Under the pieces are notes generated by a model, which worked only from the letters and a program-made list of their open reading frames with translations, did not search any database and was not told the origin of the DNA. This document shows, piece by piece, positions 25,344 to 34,291 of a DNA stretch of 64,000 nt (positions are counted from its first letter, which is position 1; each line of letters begins with the position of its first letter). The position numbers and the translations under genes were made by a program. The stretch spans positions 1 through 64,000 of the forward strand of contig NZ_NKHL01000111.1 in NCBI RefSeq assembly GCF_002934685.1, in the 5' to 3' direction. This stretch comes from Pseudomonas bohemica (GTDB lineage Bacteria; Pseudomonadota; Gammaproteobacteria; Pseudomonadales; Pseudomonadaceae).

Positions 25344-26132
25344 ATGAAAAAGACGTTGTTGTTCACCGCACTGGCGGCTGCTCTCTCGTTCGGCATCAAC
25401 GCGGCTCAAGCTGCTGAAAAACTGGTAGTCGGCGCAACCGCCGTTCCGCACGCCGAGATTCTGGAGCTGATCAAGCCTGAGCTGGCAAAAGAAGGCGTGG
25501 ATCTGGAAATCAAGGTTTTCACTGACTACGTGCAGCCGAACGTGCAACTGAACGAAAAACGTCTGGACGCCAACTACTTCCAGACCAAACCTTATCTGGA
25601 CGGCTTCAATAAAGGTAAAGGTGCCACTCTGGTGACCGGCGTGGGCGTCCACGTAGAACCATTCGGTGGCTACTCGAAGAAGTGGAAATCCATCGACCAA
25701 CTGCCTGAGGGCGCAACCGTTGCCATTCCTAACGAAGGCAGCAACGCCGGTCGCGCGCTGCTTCTGCTGCAGAAGAACGGTCTGATCACCCTGAAAGACC
25801 CGACCAACGCGCTGGCGACTCCGAAAGACATCGCCACCAACCCGAAAAAACTGAAATTCCGCGAATTGGAATCGGCCCTGCTGCCACGCGCTCTGGACCA
25901 GGTCGACCTGGACCTGATCAACACCAACTACGCGCTGGAAGCCAAACTGAATCCGAAAAAAGACGCGCTGATCATCGAAGGTGCTGATTCGCCGTACGTG
26001 AACTTCCTCGTGACCCGTACCGACAACGCCCACACTGATGCGATCAACAAGCTGTCCAAGGCGCTGACCAGCCAGGAAGTCAAAGACTTCATCAACAAGA
26101 AGTACGACGGCGCGGTACTGCCGGCGTTCTGA
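25344..26132 (+). CDS. MetQ/NlpA-family substrate-binding protein
   Basis: A 262-residue periplasmic binding protein of the methionine uptake family (family 9). The signal peptide ends AAQAAEKL and has no lipobox cysteine, so it is soluble rather than lipid-anchored. Family motifs: VGATAVPHAEILE, VFTDYVQPN, LDANYFQTKPYL and IPNEGSNAGRALLLLQ. It shares little more than the fold pattern with the second MetQ of this window (40253), which sits with metNI. No permease or ATPase is adjacent, so it may use the MetNI pair encoded 13 kb away. AAGGAC lies just before the ATG; a clear terminator follows. Confidence 0.88.
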   Translation: MKKTLLFTALAAALSFGINAAQAAEKLVVGATAVPHAEILELIKPELAKEGVDLEIKVFTDYVQPNVQLNEKRLDANYFQTKPYLDGFNKGKGATLVTGVGVHVEPFGGYSKKWKSIDQLPEGATVAIPNEGSNAGRALLLLQKNGLITLKDPTNALATPKDIATNPKKLKFRELESALLPRALDQVDLDLINTNYALEAKLNPKKDALIIEGADSPYVNFLVTRTDNAHTDAINKLSKALTSQEVKDFINKKYDGAVLPAF

Positions 26133-26162
26133 TGAAGAGCTGAGTGCTTTGCCGCATTCACT

Positions 26163-26253
26163 TTAGGCGCGCGCTTGCCCGCGATGATGTCGGTATATTC
26201 GACGCATGTTCAGCGTCAGATACAGCCCGTCGCGGGCAAGCGCGCACCTACAA
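26163..26253. repeat. Pair of inverted REP sequences
   Basis: TTAGGCGCGCGCTTGCCCGCG and inverted copy CGCGGGCAAGCGCGCACCTA, thirty bases after the metQ stop. Confidence 0.85.
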
Positions 26254-26266
26254 GGTTTGCATACAC

Positions 26267-26446
26267 CTAAGCAGGTTGCGTTGAGTCACGTATCACTGAC
26301 GTAAAGTTTTCACGCCGACGGCTCGTACATGCGTCGGCGTTTTTAGCATCTGTGCCCAATGCGCGGCGCAGTGCGATGAGCAGTTTCACGTTGTCTTCGT
26401 GCGTCTTGTCGTGCGACTGGTCGGATTCACTGGATCGTACCGGCAT
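26267..26446 (-). CDS. Small hypothetical ORF, 59 residues
   Basis: A minus-strand frame starts at an ATG preceded by GAGGACC and codes for a polar peptide (MPVRSSESDQSHDKTHEDN, then VKLLIALRRALGTD). I do not recognise it. The metQ terminator lies inside it on the other strand, which weakens the case. It is the only coding candidate in the 577-base gap between metQ and the dioxygenase; the rest of that gap (26447-26709) shows only an AT-rich promoter-like stretch near 26640-26670. Confidence 0.25.
   Translation of the reverse strand: MPVRSSESDQSHDKTHEDNVKLLIALRRALGTDAKNADACTSRRRENFTSVIRDSTQPA
26312..26345 (+). terminator. Intrinsic terminator downstream of metQ
   Basis: ACGCCGACG and CGTCGGCGT pair around an eleven-base loop and are followed by five T. 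It ends the metQ transcript. It overlaps a possible small minus-strand frame. Confidence 0.85.
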
Positions 26447-26709
26447 ATTCGGTCCTCTGGTTCTTATCCCTGAGATCTTTTGGTCGCCTCCAGCGGCTGG
26501 CTGAAAGACCTGAGATAGACCGCTATCTTGCGCGTCGGGTTCTCGTCGGAAGATAAGATGTTGGTATCCGCGTGGTTACCAATACTGGCATTGGGCCGCC
26601 GCTAGCACATTCGGCGCTATCCATATGCTCTATCGATATTTAAATTTCTCTTCTTATATCTATAAAGTTCCGCCCTCTCAGTCACGTCTATTCTGGAGTC
26701 GGAGTTCTC

Positions 26710-27606
26710 ATGCCCGCAGCCTCCCAAGCTTCCACGTCCGCGCAAGCGCCGGATCAGCAGTTCGATGTGCGTCCATTCACCGAAAAGGTGGGCGCTGAAA
26801 TCGTCGGACTGGATCTTTCCCGTCCGCTCAATGACGCAGACTTCGCACGCGTGCATCGCGCGCATCTGGACCACCACCTCGTCGTGTTCCGTGATCAGCA
26901 GATCACCCCGCAGCAACAGATCGATTTCAGCCGCCGTTTCGGCGTGCTGCAGATTCACGTCCTCAAGCAATTCCTGCTCCCCCATCACCCGGAAATTCTG
27001 ATCGTTTCCAACATCGTCGAGAACGGCCAGCCGGTTGGGCTGGGTGACGCGGGCAAGTACTGGCACTCGGACCTGTCCTATAAAGAGCTGCCGAGCCTCG
27101 GCTCGATGCTCTATGCCCAGGAGTTGCCGAGCGAAGGCGGCGACACCCTGTTCGCCGACATGCACCAGGCCTGGGAAACCCTGCCTGAGCATCTGCGCAA
27201 GGCTGTCGAAGGTCGCAGTGCGGTACACAGTTACACCTCGCGTTATCGCGATGGTCGCAACGCCGAGAACTGGCGTCCGACCTTAAGCGCCGAGCAGTTG
27301 GCGCAGGTTGCCGTGGTCAGCCACCCGGTAGTGCGCACGCACCCGGAAAACGGTCGCAAAGCGTTGTTCGTCAGCGAAGGCTTCACCACGCACATCGTCG
27401 GCATTCCTGAAGACGAAAGCCGCGCGATTCTGGATGAGATCTACGCTCACAGCGTGCGTGCGGAAAACGTCTACCGCCACAAATGGCAGGAAAACGACAT
27501 GGTGTTCTGGGACAACCGTTCCCTGATTCACCTTGCAGGCGGCACTCCAGACCATCTGCGTCGTCGTCTGCACCGCACCACCATTCAGGGCGACGCTCCG
27601 TTCTGA
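26710..27606 (+). CDS. TauD/TfdA-family Fe(II)/2-oxoglutarate dioxygenase
   Basis: A 298-residue soluble oxygenase of the clan containing TauD (taurine) and AtsK (alkyl sulfate). Iron ligands are H and D of YWHSDLSY (about residues 118-125) and the distal histidine in RRRLHRTTIQ; the 2-oxoglutarate arginine is in that same basic stretch. Such enzymes hydroxylate the carbon next to sulfonate or sulfate so that sulfite or sulfate is released. The N-terminus is a 20-residue Ala/Ser/Gln-rich tail. The gene heads a cluster with an ABC importer of the taurine/sulfonate class, so it likely processes the imported compound. GGAG precedes the ATG. The substrate is not predictable from sequence. Confidence 0.88.
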   Translation: MPAASQASTSAQAPDQQFDVRPFTEKVGAEIVGLDLSRPLNDADFARVHRAHLDHHLVVFRDQQITPQQQIDFSRRFGVLQIHVLKQFLLPHHPEILIVSNIVENGQPVGLGDAGKYWHSDLSYKELPSLGSMLYAQELPSEGGDTLFADMHQAWETLPEHLRKAVEGRSAVHSYTSRYRDGRNAENWRPTLSAEQLAQVAVVSHPVVRTHPENGRKALFVSEGFTTHIVGIPEDESRAILDEIYAHSVRAENVYRHKWQENDMVFWDNRSLIHLAGGTPDHLRRRLHRTTIQGDAPF

Positions 27607-27635
27607 TTCATGCATTGATTTAGGAGCCCCGTTCC

Positions 27636-28517
27636 ATGAACGCTGTTCTGCAAAGCCACACGGCTAGCGATCGCTCAAACGCGCAAGAGGCCAATCAGCC
27701 TACCGCTGAAGCGCTATTGCAAGTCCAGGGCGTAAGCCTTGAATACCGCACGCCGGAACGCGTGGTGCGGGCCACTCATCAAGTCAGTTTCGAAATCGAT
27801 CCGGCTGACCGCTTCGTTCTGCTCGGCCCATCGGGTTGCGGAAAGTCGACGTTGCTCAAGGCGGTTGCCGGTTTCATCAGGCCCAGCGAAGGGCAGATTC
27901 GTCTGGCCGGTCAGCAGGTCAAGGAACCGGGGCCGGACCGGATCGTCGTGTTCCAAGAATTCGACCAGCTGCCGCCATGGAAGACGGTGATCGAGAACGT
28001 CATGTTCCCGCTGCTGGCCTCGCGCACGCTCAAGCGTCGTGAAGCCCAAGAGCGAGCGCGGCATTATCTGGAAAAGGTGGGTCTGAGCGCGTTCGCCAAT
28101 GCGTATCCGCACACACTGTCCGGCGGCATGAAAGCGCGGGTAGCGATTGCCCGTGCGCTGGCGATGCAACCGAAAATCCTGCTGATGGACGAGCCGTTCG
28201 CCGCGCTCGACGCCTTGACCCGCCGCAAGATGCAGGAAGAGCTGCTGGAGCTGTGGGAAGAGGTGCGGTTCACGCTGCTGTTCGTGACCCACTCCATCGA
28301 AGAAGCGCTGGTGGTGGGCAACCGGATTCTGCTGTTGTCCCCGCATCCGGGGCGCGTGCGTGCCGAGATCAACAGCCATCAATACGACCTGAAAAGTCTT
28401 GGCGGCGTGGACTTCCAGGCTTCCGCACAGCGCATCCACCGGCTGCTGTTCGACGAAGGCGAAGCGCCTGCGGCCGAACGGGATCTGCGGTTTCAGGATG
28501 TTCGTATCGCTTATTGA
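27636..28517 (+). CDS. ABC transporter ATPase, taurine/sulfonate (TauB/SsuB) class
   Basis: A 293-residue ATPase that powers the importer of the neighbouring permease and binding protein. Walker A is GPSGCGKST (about 68-76), the Q-loop FQEFDQLPPW, the signature LSGGMKARVAIA, Walker B ILLMDEPFAALDA and the switch histidine VTHSIEEA. The first 25 residues are an Ala/Asn/Gln-rich extension. The C-terminal 50 residues (after ILLLSPHPGRV) are typical of NitT/TauT ATPases. It starts 29 bases after the dioxygenase, with AGGAG nine bases before the ATG. Confidence 0.92.
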   Translation: MNAVLQSHTASDRSNAQEANQPTAEALLQVQGVSLEYRTPERVVRATHQVSFEIDPADRFVLLGPSGCGKSTLLKAVAGFIRPSEGQIRLAGQQVKEPGPDRIVVFQEFDQLPPWKTVIENVMFPLLASRTLKRREAQERARHYLEKVGLSAFANAYPHTLSGGMKARVAIARALAMQPKILLMDEPFAALDALTRRKMQEELLELWEEVRFTLLFVTHSIEEALVVGNRILLLSPHPGRVRAEINSHQYDLKSLGGVDFQASAQRIHRLLFDEGEAPAAERDLRFQDVRIAY

Positions 28518-28535
28518 TTGGCAGATCGCTGAAGA

Positions 28536-28634
28536 CCTGTGGGAGCGAGCTTGCTCGCGAAGGGGTCAGTTCAGACCATCGATGATCTGCTGCGTCTGGA
28601 AGTACGTCTTCGCGAGCAAGCTCGGTCCCACAGG
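28536..28634. repeat. Pair of inverted REP sequences inside the importer cluster
   Basis: CCTGTGGGAGCGAGCTTGCTCGCGAAG and inverted copy TCTTCGCGAGCAAGCTCGGTCCCACAGG, lying between the ATPase and permease genes of one operon. Confidence 0.88.
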
Positions 28635-28674
28635 GTCTCGGGCAGCCGGACAATTTACTCAAGAGATTTCCACC

Positions 28675-29541
28675 ATGAGCCTTTCACCCCCCATCCGCGA
28701 GGAGTACGAAGTCGCGCTGGAGCCTTTCACTCAGGAAGACCTGGCCCGCGACATCCCCCTTGCACAACGCATCTGGCAACTGAGCTGGGTGCGCAAGAGC
28801 GTGATCCTGATCGCCTTGGCGGTGATCTGGGAAATCGCTGCGCGCATTCAGGGTAACGACCTGCTGCTGCCCAGTTTTCTCGACACCGCCAAGGCGTTCA
28901 TCGATGGCATCGTCACTGGCGAGCTGCTGAGCAAGGTGTGGATTTCCCTGACCGTGCTGGTCAAGGGTTACCTGATCGGCATCGTCCTGGCATTCGGGCT
29001 GACCACGCTTGCCGTATCCACTCAGCTGGGCCGCGACCTGCTCGGTACGCTGACCGCGATGTTCAACCCGCTCCCGGCCATCGCGCTGTTGCCGCTGTCG
29101 TTGCTGTGGTTCGGCCTTGGCGAAAACAGCCTGATCTTCGTGCTGGTGCATTCGGTGCTCTGGGCGCTGGCACTGAACACCTACGCAGGCTTTCTCGGCG
29201 TTTCCGAAACCCAGCGCATGGCCGGTCGCAACTACGGCCTCAAAGGCCTGCGGTTCGTCTGGTACATCCTGATTCCTGCTGCGCTGCCTTCGATTCTGGC
29301 GGGCTTGAAAATCGGCTGGGCGTTCGCCTGGCGCACCCTGATCGCCGCCGAGCTGGTATTCGGCGCGTCGTCGGGCAAAGGCGGTCTGGGCTGGTACATC
29401 TTCCAGAACCGCAATGAGCTGTATACCGACAAGGTGTTCGCGGGCCTCGCGGCCGTGATCATCATCGGTCTGCTGGTGGAAAACCTGCTGTTCAGCAATG
29501 TCGAGCGCCTGACCGTCAAACGTTGGGGCATGCAGCGCTGA
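28675..29541 (+). CDS. ABC transporter permease, taurine/sulfonate (TauC/SsuC) class
   Basis: A 288-residue membrane protein with about six helices after a 35-residue cytoplasmic tail. The coupling helix reads ETQRMAGRNYGLKGLRFVWYILIP (about 185-205), typical of NitT/TauT permeases. A longer frame upstream runs through the REP doublet and is rejected; the ATG at 28675 (MSLSPPIREEYEVAL) is used, though its ribosome-binding site (AGAGA) is weak. It pairs with the ATPase at 27636 and the binding protein at 29631. Confidence 0.9.
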   Translation: MSLSPPIREEYEVALEPFTQEDLARDIPLAQRIWQLSWVRKSVILIALAVIWEIAARIQGNDLLLPSFLDTAKAFIDGIVTGELLSKVWISLTVLVKGYLIGIVLAFGLTTLAVSTQLGRDLLGTLTAMFNPLPAIALLPLSLLWFGLGENSLIFVLVHSVLWALALNTYAGFLGVSETQRMAGRNYGLKGLRFVWYILIPAALPSILAGLKIGWAFAWRTLIAAELVFGASSGKGGLGWYIFQNRNELYTDKVFAGLAAVIIIGLLVENLLFSNVERLTVKRWGMQR

Positions 29542-29630
29542 GTGGACCATAAAAAGAAAACACGCCGAAGGGATCGGGCATCTGGTCCCTTCAGCCATCC
29601 AACACTTTCGATTTTCATTGTGAGGATTTC

Positions 29631-30668
29631 ATGGGGCATACCAAACTTTCGCGAGCACGCTCGCTCCCACACGTTATGACCGCACTGGCAGCTACATTGG
29701 GTCTGGCGGGCGCGCTGCTGAGCAGCAGTGCCCACGCCGAAGGCAAGATCAGCATCGCCCAGCAGTTCGGTATCGGTTATCTGATTCTCGACGTGGTGCA
29801 GCAGCAGAAACTGATCGAGAAGCACGGCAAGGAAGAAGGCATCGACATCAAGGTCGACTGGAACAGCATTTCCGGCGCCACCGCCATGAACGAAGCGCTG
29901 CTGGCCGGGGCTCTGGATGTGGTATCGGCAGGCGTGCCGCCGATGCTGACCATCTGGGACCGCACGAAGGGCAAGCAGAACGTCAAGGCGATCGCTTCGC
30001 TGGGATCGATGCCCAACTATCTGCTCAGCAACAGGCCTGAAGTGAAGACCCTCAACGACTTCACCGACAAGGACCGCATTGCCGTTCCAGCGGCCGGCGT
30101 GGGCTTCCAGTCGCGTACCTTGCAGATCGAAACCGCCAAGCTGTTCGGTAACGACAACTACAAGAAATTCGACAACATTTCCGTCAGCCTCCCGCACCCG
30201 GATGCTACGTCAGCGTTGATCGCAGGCGGTTCGGAAATCAGCGCGCACTTCTCAAGCCCGCCGTTCCAATACCAGGAACTGGAAAACCCGAACGTTCACA
30301 AAGTGCTTAGCTCCTACGACGTGCTGGGCGGTCAAGCCTCGTTCAACGTGCTGTACACCACCCAGAAATTCCACGACGAAAACCCGAAGACCTACAAAGC
30401 CTTCTACGACGCGCTGGCTGAAGCCGAGAAGATCATCAAGGCCGACAAGGCAGCTGCGGCGAAGACCTACATTGAAGTCGAGAAATCCAAACTGCCGCTG
30501 CCGTTGGTAGAGAAGATTGTGTCGGACCCGGAAATCGACTTCACCGTCGTTCCGCAACGCACCTATATCTACGCCGAGAAACTGCATGAAATCGGCGTGC
30601 TGAAAAACAAGGCCGACAGCTGGAAGGATTTCTTCTTCGAAGAGGCCCATGGTGGCGCGGGTAGCTGA
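29631..30668 (+). CDS. ABC substrate-binding protein, taurine/sulfonate class, with REP-derived N-terminus
   Basis: A 345-residue periplasmic binding protein of the NitT/TauT class; mature part begins about AHAEGKISIAQQFGIGYL, then DVVSAGVPPML and VGFQSRTLQ. It should bind the sulfonate or sulfate ester imported by the two preceding gene products. The signal peptide hydrophobic core is TALAATLGLAGALLSSSAHA. The first 15 residues (MGHTKLSRARSLPHV) are encoded largely by a REP half element at 29648-29671, which supplies the positively charged n-region. GAGG lies before the ATG at 29631; the alternative ATG at 29676 has no ribosome-binding site and would remove the basic n-region. Confidence 0.9.
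   Translation: MGHTKLSRARSLPHVMTALAATLGLAGALLSSSAHAEGKISIAQQFGIGYLILDVVQQQKLIEKHGKEEGIDIKVDWNSISGATAMNEALLAGALDVVSAGVPPMLTIWDRTKGKQNVKAIASLGSMPNYLLSNRPEVKTLNDFTDKDRIAVPAAGVGFQSRTLQIETAKLFGNDNYKKFDNISVSLPHPDATSALIAGGSEISAHFSSPPFQYQELENPNVHKVLSSYDVLGGQASFNVLYTTQKFHDENPKTYKAFYDALAEAEKIIKADKAAAAKTYIEVEKSKLPLPLVEKIVSDPEIDFTVVPQRTYIYAEKLHEIGVLKNKADSWKDFFFEEAHGGAGS
29648..29671. repeat. REP half embedded in coding sequence
   Basis: TTCGCGAGCACGCTCGCTCCCACA is a REP of the same class as the one at 28611-28634 with one or two changes. It lies in frame inside the 5' end of the binding-protein gene. Confidence 0.8.
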
Positions 30669-30690
30669 TCTCGAGTTTGTCCCCCACCTG

Positions 30691-30749
30691 TTGTAGGGGA
30701 GCGCGCTTGCCAGTGGGAGAATGCATTCGCGGGCACGCGCGCACCTACC
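30691..30749. repeat. Short pair of inverted REP sequences
   Basis: TTGTAGGGGAGCGCGCTTGCC and an inverted copy CGCGGGCACGCGCGCACCTAC are only about 20 bases apart, forming a compact hairpin between convergent genes. Confidence 0.75.
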
Positions 30750-30771
30750 GGTCCGTGTGTCCTGGACCTGT

Positions 30772-31938
30772 TCAATCCGGCCAGTGCCACGCCGGTTGAT
30801 CCAGCATTCCCTGGCCGACAATCCGGGTCTGCCCCAGCTCCTTCTCCAGCACGACGCAGTTGCATTCCGGATCCTGCTCCAGTGCGGCGATCAGGCGGCT
30901 GGCGTGGGAAACGACCCATACCTGGCAGCTCTGCGAGGCGCGAATGATCAGTCTCGCCAGCGCAGGCAGCAGGTCTGGGTGCAGGCTGGTTTCGGGTTCG
31001 TTGAGCACCATCATGGTTGGCGGGCGGGGCGTCAGCAGGGCGGCGATCAGCAGCAGATAACGCAACGTCCCGTCCGACAGCTCGGCCGCCGACAGGGGTC
31101 GCAACAGACCTTGCTGATAAAACTCCAGCGCAAACAACCCGCCGCCCTGGGCATTGATTTCGACGCGTGCGCCGGGGAAGGCATCGCTGATGGCGGCATC
31201 GAGCGCCTCGGGCTCGCCGATTTCACGAATCGTCTGCAAGGCTGCCGTCAGATCCCGCCCATCATGATGAAGCACCGGCGTGCGCGTGCCCAGTTGCGGT
31301 TTGCGCGCAGGCGCATCGGCGTCACTGCGAAAGTGATCATAAAATCGCCAGCCGCGAATACGCTCGCGCAGCTGCAGCACTTCCGGTGATGAGCGCAAAT
31401 TCCCGACCTGATCGAACAGGCTGTCGTAAGTAGGCGTGTGTTGCGCCAGCACGTCCCAGCTGCGGCCTTGGCGGGCGCGAATCATGGGACCTGCGCGGTC
31501 TACCAGCAAACTGGAGGGGCGATACAGCGGGCCGGCCCAGATGCACTCACGTTTGATCTCGGGGTCCAGACCGAACGCAGTCGGCGCGTTGGGCGGCGAG
31601 GGTAGACCCAGTGAAATCGCATAGCTGAAACCCTCGGCGGCAAAGCCCAGGCGCAGCCGCACGGCTTCTTTACGCGGCCCGCCCTGAACCTCGACTTCGC
31701 CATTACGCATGCGTCGGCTGATATTTTCCGGCCCGGCCCAGAAGGTTGACTTCAATCCGCCTTCCCGAGCCAGCGCATTGATCACCCCACCTTGCGCTGT
31801 TTCAGCCAGCAAACGCAGCGCGCGATACAGGTTAGACTTGCCGCTGCCATTGGGGCCGGTGATCAGATTCAAGCGCGCAAGGGGCACCACCAGCGTGTTG
31901 ATCGAGCGATAGTTGGCGACGGCGAGGGTGGTGAGCAT
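30772..31938 (-). CDS. SMC/RecF-like AAA ATPase
   Basis: A 388-residue ATPase of the AAA_21/COG4637 type. Walker A is GPNGSGKSN (about 29-37), the ABC-like signature is LSDGTLRYLLL (about 288-298), Walker B is TMMVLNEPETSLHPDLL and the switch histidine is VVSHASRL. The insertion between the two halves is short, so there is no long coiled coil, unlike SMC or Rad50. AAGGA lies seven bases before the ATG. No nuclease or partner gene is next to it: it converges on the ABC cluster and diverges from the RND pump. Such stand-alone ATPases are widespread in Pseudomonas chromosomes and their function is unknown. Confidence 0.85.
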   Translation of the reverse strand: MLTTLAVANYRSINTLVVPLARLNLITGPNGSGKSNLYRALRLLAETAQGGVINALAREGGLKSTFWAGPENISRRMRNGEVEVQGGPRKEAVRLRLGFAAEGFSYAISLGLPSPPNAPTAFGLDPEIKRECIWAGPLYRPSSLLVDRAGPMIRARQGRSWDVLAQHTPTYDSLFDQVGNLRSSPEVLQLRERIRGWRFYDHFRSDADAPARKPQLGTRTPVLHHDGRDLTAALQTIREIGEPEALDAAISDAFPGARVEINAQGGGLFALEFYQQGLLRPLSAAELSDGTLRYLLLIAALLTPRPPTMMVLNEPETSLHPDLLPALARLIIRASQSCQVWVVSHASRLIAALEQDPECNCVVLEKELGQTRIVGQGMLDQPAWHWPD

Positions 31939-32096
31939 CGAGCGTTCCTTGCTGTTGAATGAGTGTGACCGGCAGGTCGGATTCGACTGAGTTTAGCGGC
32001 GCAAGGAACCCTCATCTACGCTCACAGTCGCATGATCACATCACGACGACGCTCGGCGGCGCGATGCACGCAACGGCATTGGCACAAGGAGTTTGC

Positions 32097-33224
32097 ATGC
32101 CTGCTCAACCCTCGGTTTTCACACATGGCCTGACTGCCCTCACGCTGGGTCTTTGCCTGGCGTTTCTGTCTGGCTGCGGCAAGGAAAAACCCAAGGACCC
32201 GGTACTGCCGCGCGTGCAGGTGCAGGAGGTCAAGACCGCCGAATTCGCCGCCGCCGTCGCGCTGACCGGCGATATCCAGGCCCGCGTGCAGACCCAGCTG
32301 TCGTTCCGCGTGGGCGGCAAGATCATCCAGCGAATGGTCGATGTCGGCGATCGCATCAGTGCAAAACAGGTGCTGGCCAAGCTCGATCCCAAGGACTTGC
32401 AGACCAACGTGGATTCGGCCATCGCCGCCGAGGCCGCTGAACAGGCCCGCGTGAAACAGACCGCGGCGGCTTTCGTGCGCCAGGAAAAACTGCTGCCCAA
32501 GGGTTACACCAGCAAGAGCGAATACGACTCCGCCCAAGCCCAATTGCGCGGCAGCCAGAGTGCGCTCAAGGCCGCTCAGGCGCAGCTTGCCAATGCTCGC
32601 GAGCAACTGGGTTACACCTCGCTGATCGCCGACGCACCCGGGATCATCACCGCGCGCCAGGCTGAGGTGGGTCAAGTGGTGCAGGCGACCATGCCGATTT
32701 TCAGTCTGGCGCGGGACGGCGAGCGCGATGCGGTGTTCAACGTCTACGAGTCGCTGTTCGTCAACCCCCCCAGCAACCAACCGGTGGAGGTGACGCTGCT
32801 GGATAACCCGCAGATCAAGGTAATGGGCAAAGTCCGCGAAATCACCCCGGCGGTCTCGGCGCAAACCGGCACGCTGCAGGTGAAAATCGCGTTGGCATCG
32901 CTGCCTCAAGGCATGCAGCTGGGCTCGGTGGTCAGCGCCGCATTGACCATCCCGGCCAAACAGAGCGTCGAACTACCGTGGTCCGCTTTGACCAAGGGGC
33001 TGGGCGATCAACTCGGCCAGCCTGCGGTGTGGGTGGTCGACGATCAGAACAAGGTCACCCTGCGCGGGGTCACGGTGGGACGCTACCTGACTGGCAAGGT
33101 GATCATCATCGATGGCCTGAAGAATGGTGAAAAAGTGGTCGTCGCAGGCAATCAGCTGCTGCACCCGGACATGAAGGTCGAACTGGCCGACGTCCACAAG
33201 AACCCGACAGGAGCGCAGCAATGA
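32097..33224 (+). CDS. triA: RND efflux periplasmic adaptor, lipoprotein (TriA-like)
   Basis: A 375-residue membrane-fusion protein. The lipobox FLSGCGKEK gives lipid attachment to the inner membrane at about Cys24. Next come a beta-barrel/lipoyl part (VGGKIIQRMVDVGDRI), a coiled-coil hairpin (about 95-165) and a second lipoyl half (GIITARQAEVGQVV). AAGGAG six bases before the ATG at 32097 fixes the start; the frame upstream is unsupported. It overlaps the next adaptor gene by four bases. Two adaptors plus one RND pump is the arrangement of P. aeruginosa TriABC, which exports triclosan; the natural substrate here is unknown. Confidence 0.85.
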   Translation: MPAQPSVFTHGLTALTLGLCLAFLSGCGKEKPKDPVLPRVQVQEVKTAEFAAAVALTGDIQARVQTQLSFRVGGKIIQRMVDVGDRISAKQVLAKLDPKDLQTNVDSAIAAEAAEQARVKQTAAAFVRQEKLLPKGYTSKSEYDSAQAQLRGSQSALKAAQAQLANAREQLGYTSLIADAPGIITARQAEVGQVVQATMPIFSLARDGERDAVFNVYESLFVNPPSNQPVEVTLLDNPQIKVMGKVREITPAVSAQTGTLQVKIALASLPQGMQLGSVVSAALTIPAKQSVELPWSALTKGLGDQLGQPAVWVVDDQNKVTLRGVTVGRYLTGKVIIIDGLKNGEKVVVAGNQLLHPDMKVELADVHKNPTGAQQ

Positions 33225-34291
33225 AGCGCCTGTCAGGGATAATGCTGACCGGACTGCTGATCAGCGCATGCAGCAAGGAAGAACCGCCACCGGAGCCCGT
33301 GCGCCCGGTGCTGTTCGTCGAGGTCAAACCCCAGGCCGAGGAAAGCCTCGGTCGTTTTGCCGGCAACATTGCGGCGCGGTATGAAAGCACCCTGGGCTTC
33401 CGGGTCTCGGGTCGAATCGCCCAACGCAGCGTCGATGTCGGTGCCGAGGTGAAGAAGGGCGACATGCTCGCCGTGCTCGACCCGACCGATCAACAGAACC
33501 AGGTGCGTTCTACTCAAGGCGATCTGGCGCGAATCGAGGCGCAACTGATTAACGCTCAGGCCAATGCCCGTCGCCAACAGGAATTGTTCGATCGTGGCGT
33601 CGGCGCGCAGGCCGCGCTGGATGTCGCAGTCACGGACCTGAAAACCTCGCAGTCCTCCTACGATCAATCCAAAGCCGCGCTGCAACAGGCCAAGGATCAG
33701 CTGAGCTACAGCGAATTGCGGACCGATCACGATGCGGTTGTCACCGAATGGAAAGTCGAAGCCGGGCAGGTGGTCAGCGCGGGCGAACAAGTGGTGACGC
33801 TGGCGCGACCGGATATCAAAGAGGCAGTCATCGATCTGCCGGGGGCACTGGCTGACCAATTGCCCAAGGATGTGGTGTTCAAGGTTGCAAGCCAGCTGGA
33901 GCCGGAGATCAACACCACCGCGACCGTGCGTGAACTGGAGCCCCAGGCCGAAAGCGCGACCCGCACCCGTCGGGCACGCTTGACCCTGGCGAATACGCCA
34001 CCGTCATTCCGGCTCGGAACAGCGATCAGCGTCACCCTCAGCTCGGCCATCGAGCCACGCATCCAATTGCCTGCCAATGCTGTGCAGGAAGTCGACGGCA
34101 GGACGCAAATCTGGATCATCGACACCCAGAACCAGACCGTTTCGCCGCGCCCCGTCGCCGTGGTCAGCCGCGACAGCGATAGCGTGGTGCTGGCGGGTGG
34201 TATCAAGGGCGGGGAGTTGGTCGTGACAGCCGGTGTGAACAGCCTCAAACCGGGGCAGAAAGTCAAAGTCGATAAGGACAGCCCACGATGA
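33221..34291 (+). CDS. triB: RND efflux periplasmic adaptor, second subunit (TriB-like)
   Basis: A 356-residue adaptor with a lipobox (LLISACSKEE), lipoyl half LGFRVSGRIAQRSVDVGAEV, a helical hairpin (about 90-150) and the second half HDAVVTEWKVEAGQVV. It overlaps the preceding and following genes by four bases each (ATGA), so the three are translated as one unit. In TriABC both adaptors are needed for assembly with the pump; the same is expected here. Confidence 0.85.
   Translation: MKRLSGIMLTGLLISACSKEEPPPEPVRPVLFVEVKPQAEESLGRFAGNIAARYESTLGFRVSGRIAQRSVDVGAEVKKGDMLAVLDPTDQQNQVRSTQGDLARIEAQLINAQANARRQQELFDRGVGAQAALDVAVTDLKTSQSSYDQSKAALQQAKDQLSYSELRTDHDAVVTEWKVEAGQVVSAGEQVVTLARPDIKEAVIDLPGALADQLPKDVVFKVASQLEPEINTTATVRELEPQAESATRTRRARLTLANTPPSFRLGTAISVTLSSAIEPRIQLPANAVQEVDGRTQIWIIDTQNQTVSPRPVAVVSRDSDSVVLAGGIKGGELVVTAGVNSLKPGQKVKVDKDSPR

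Noticed and set aside
28399..28674. Upstream extension of the sulfonate-class permease gene
   Set aside because: The extension reads through the end of the ATPase gene and a REP doublet; the start at 28675 fits the family.
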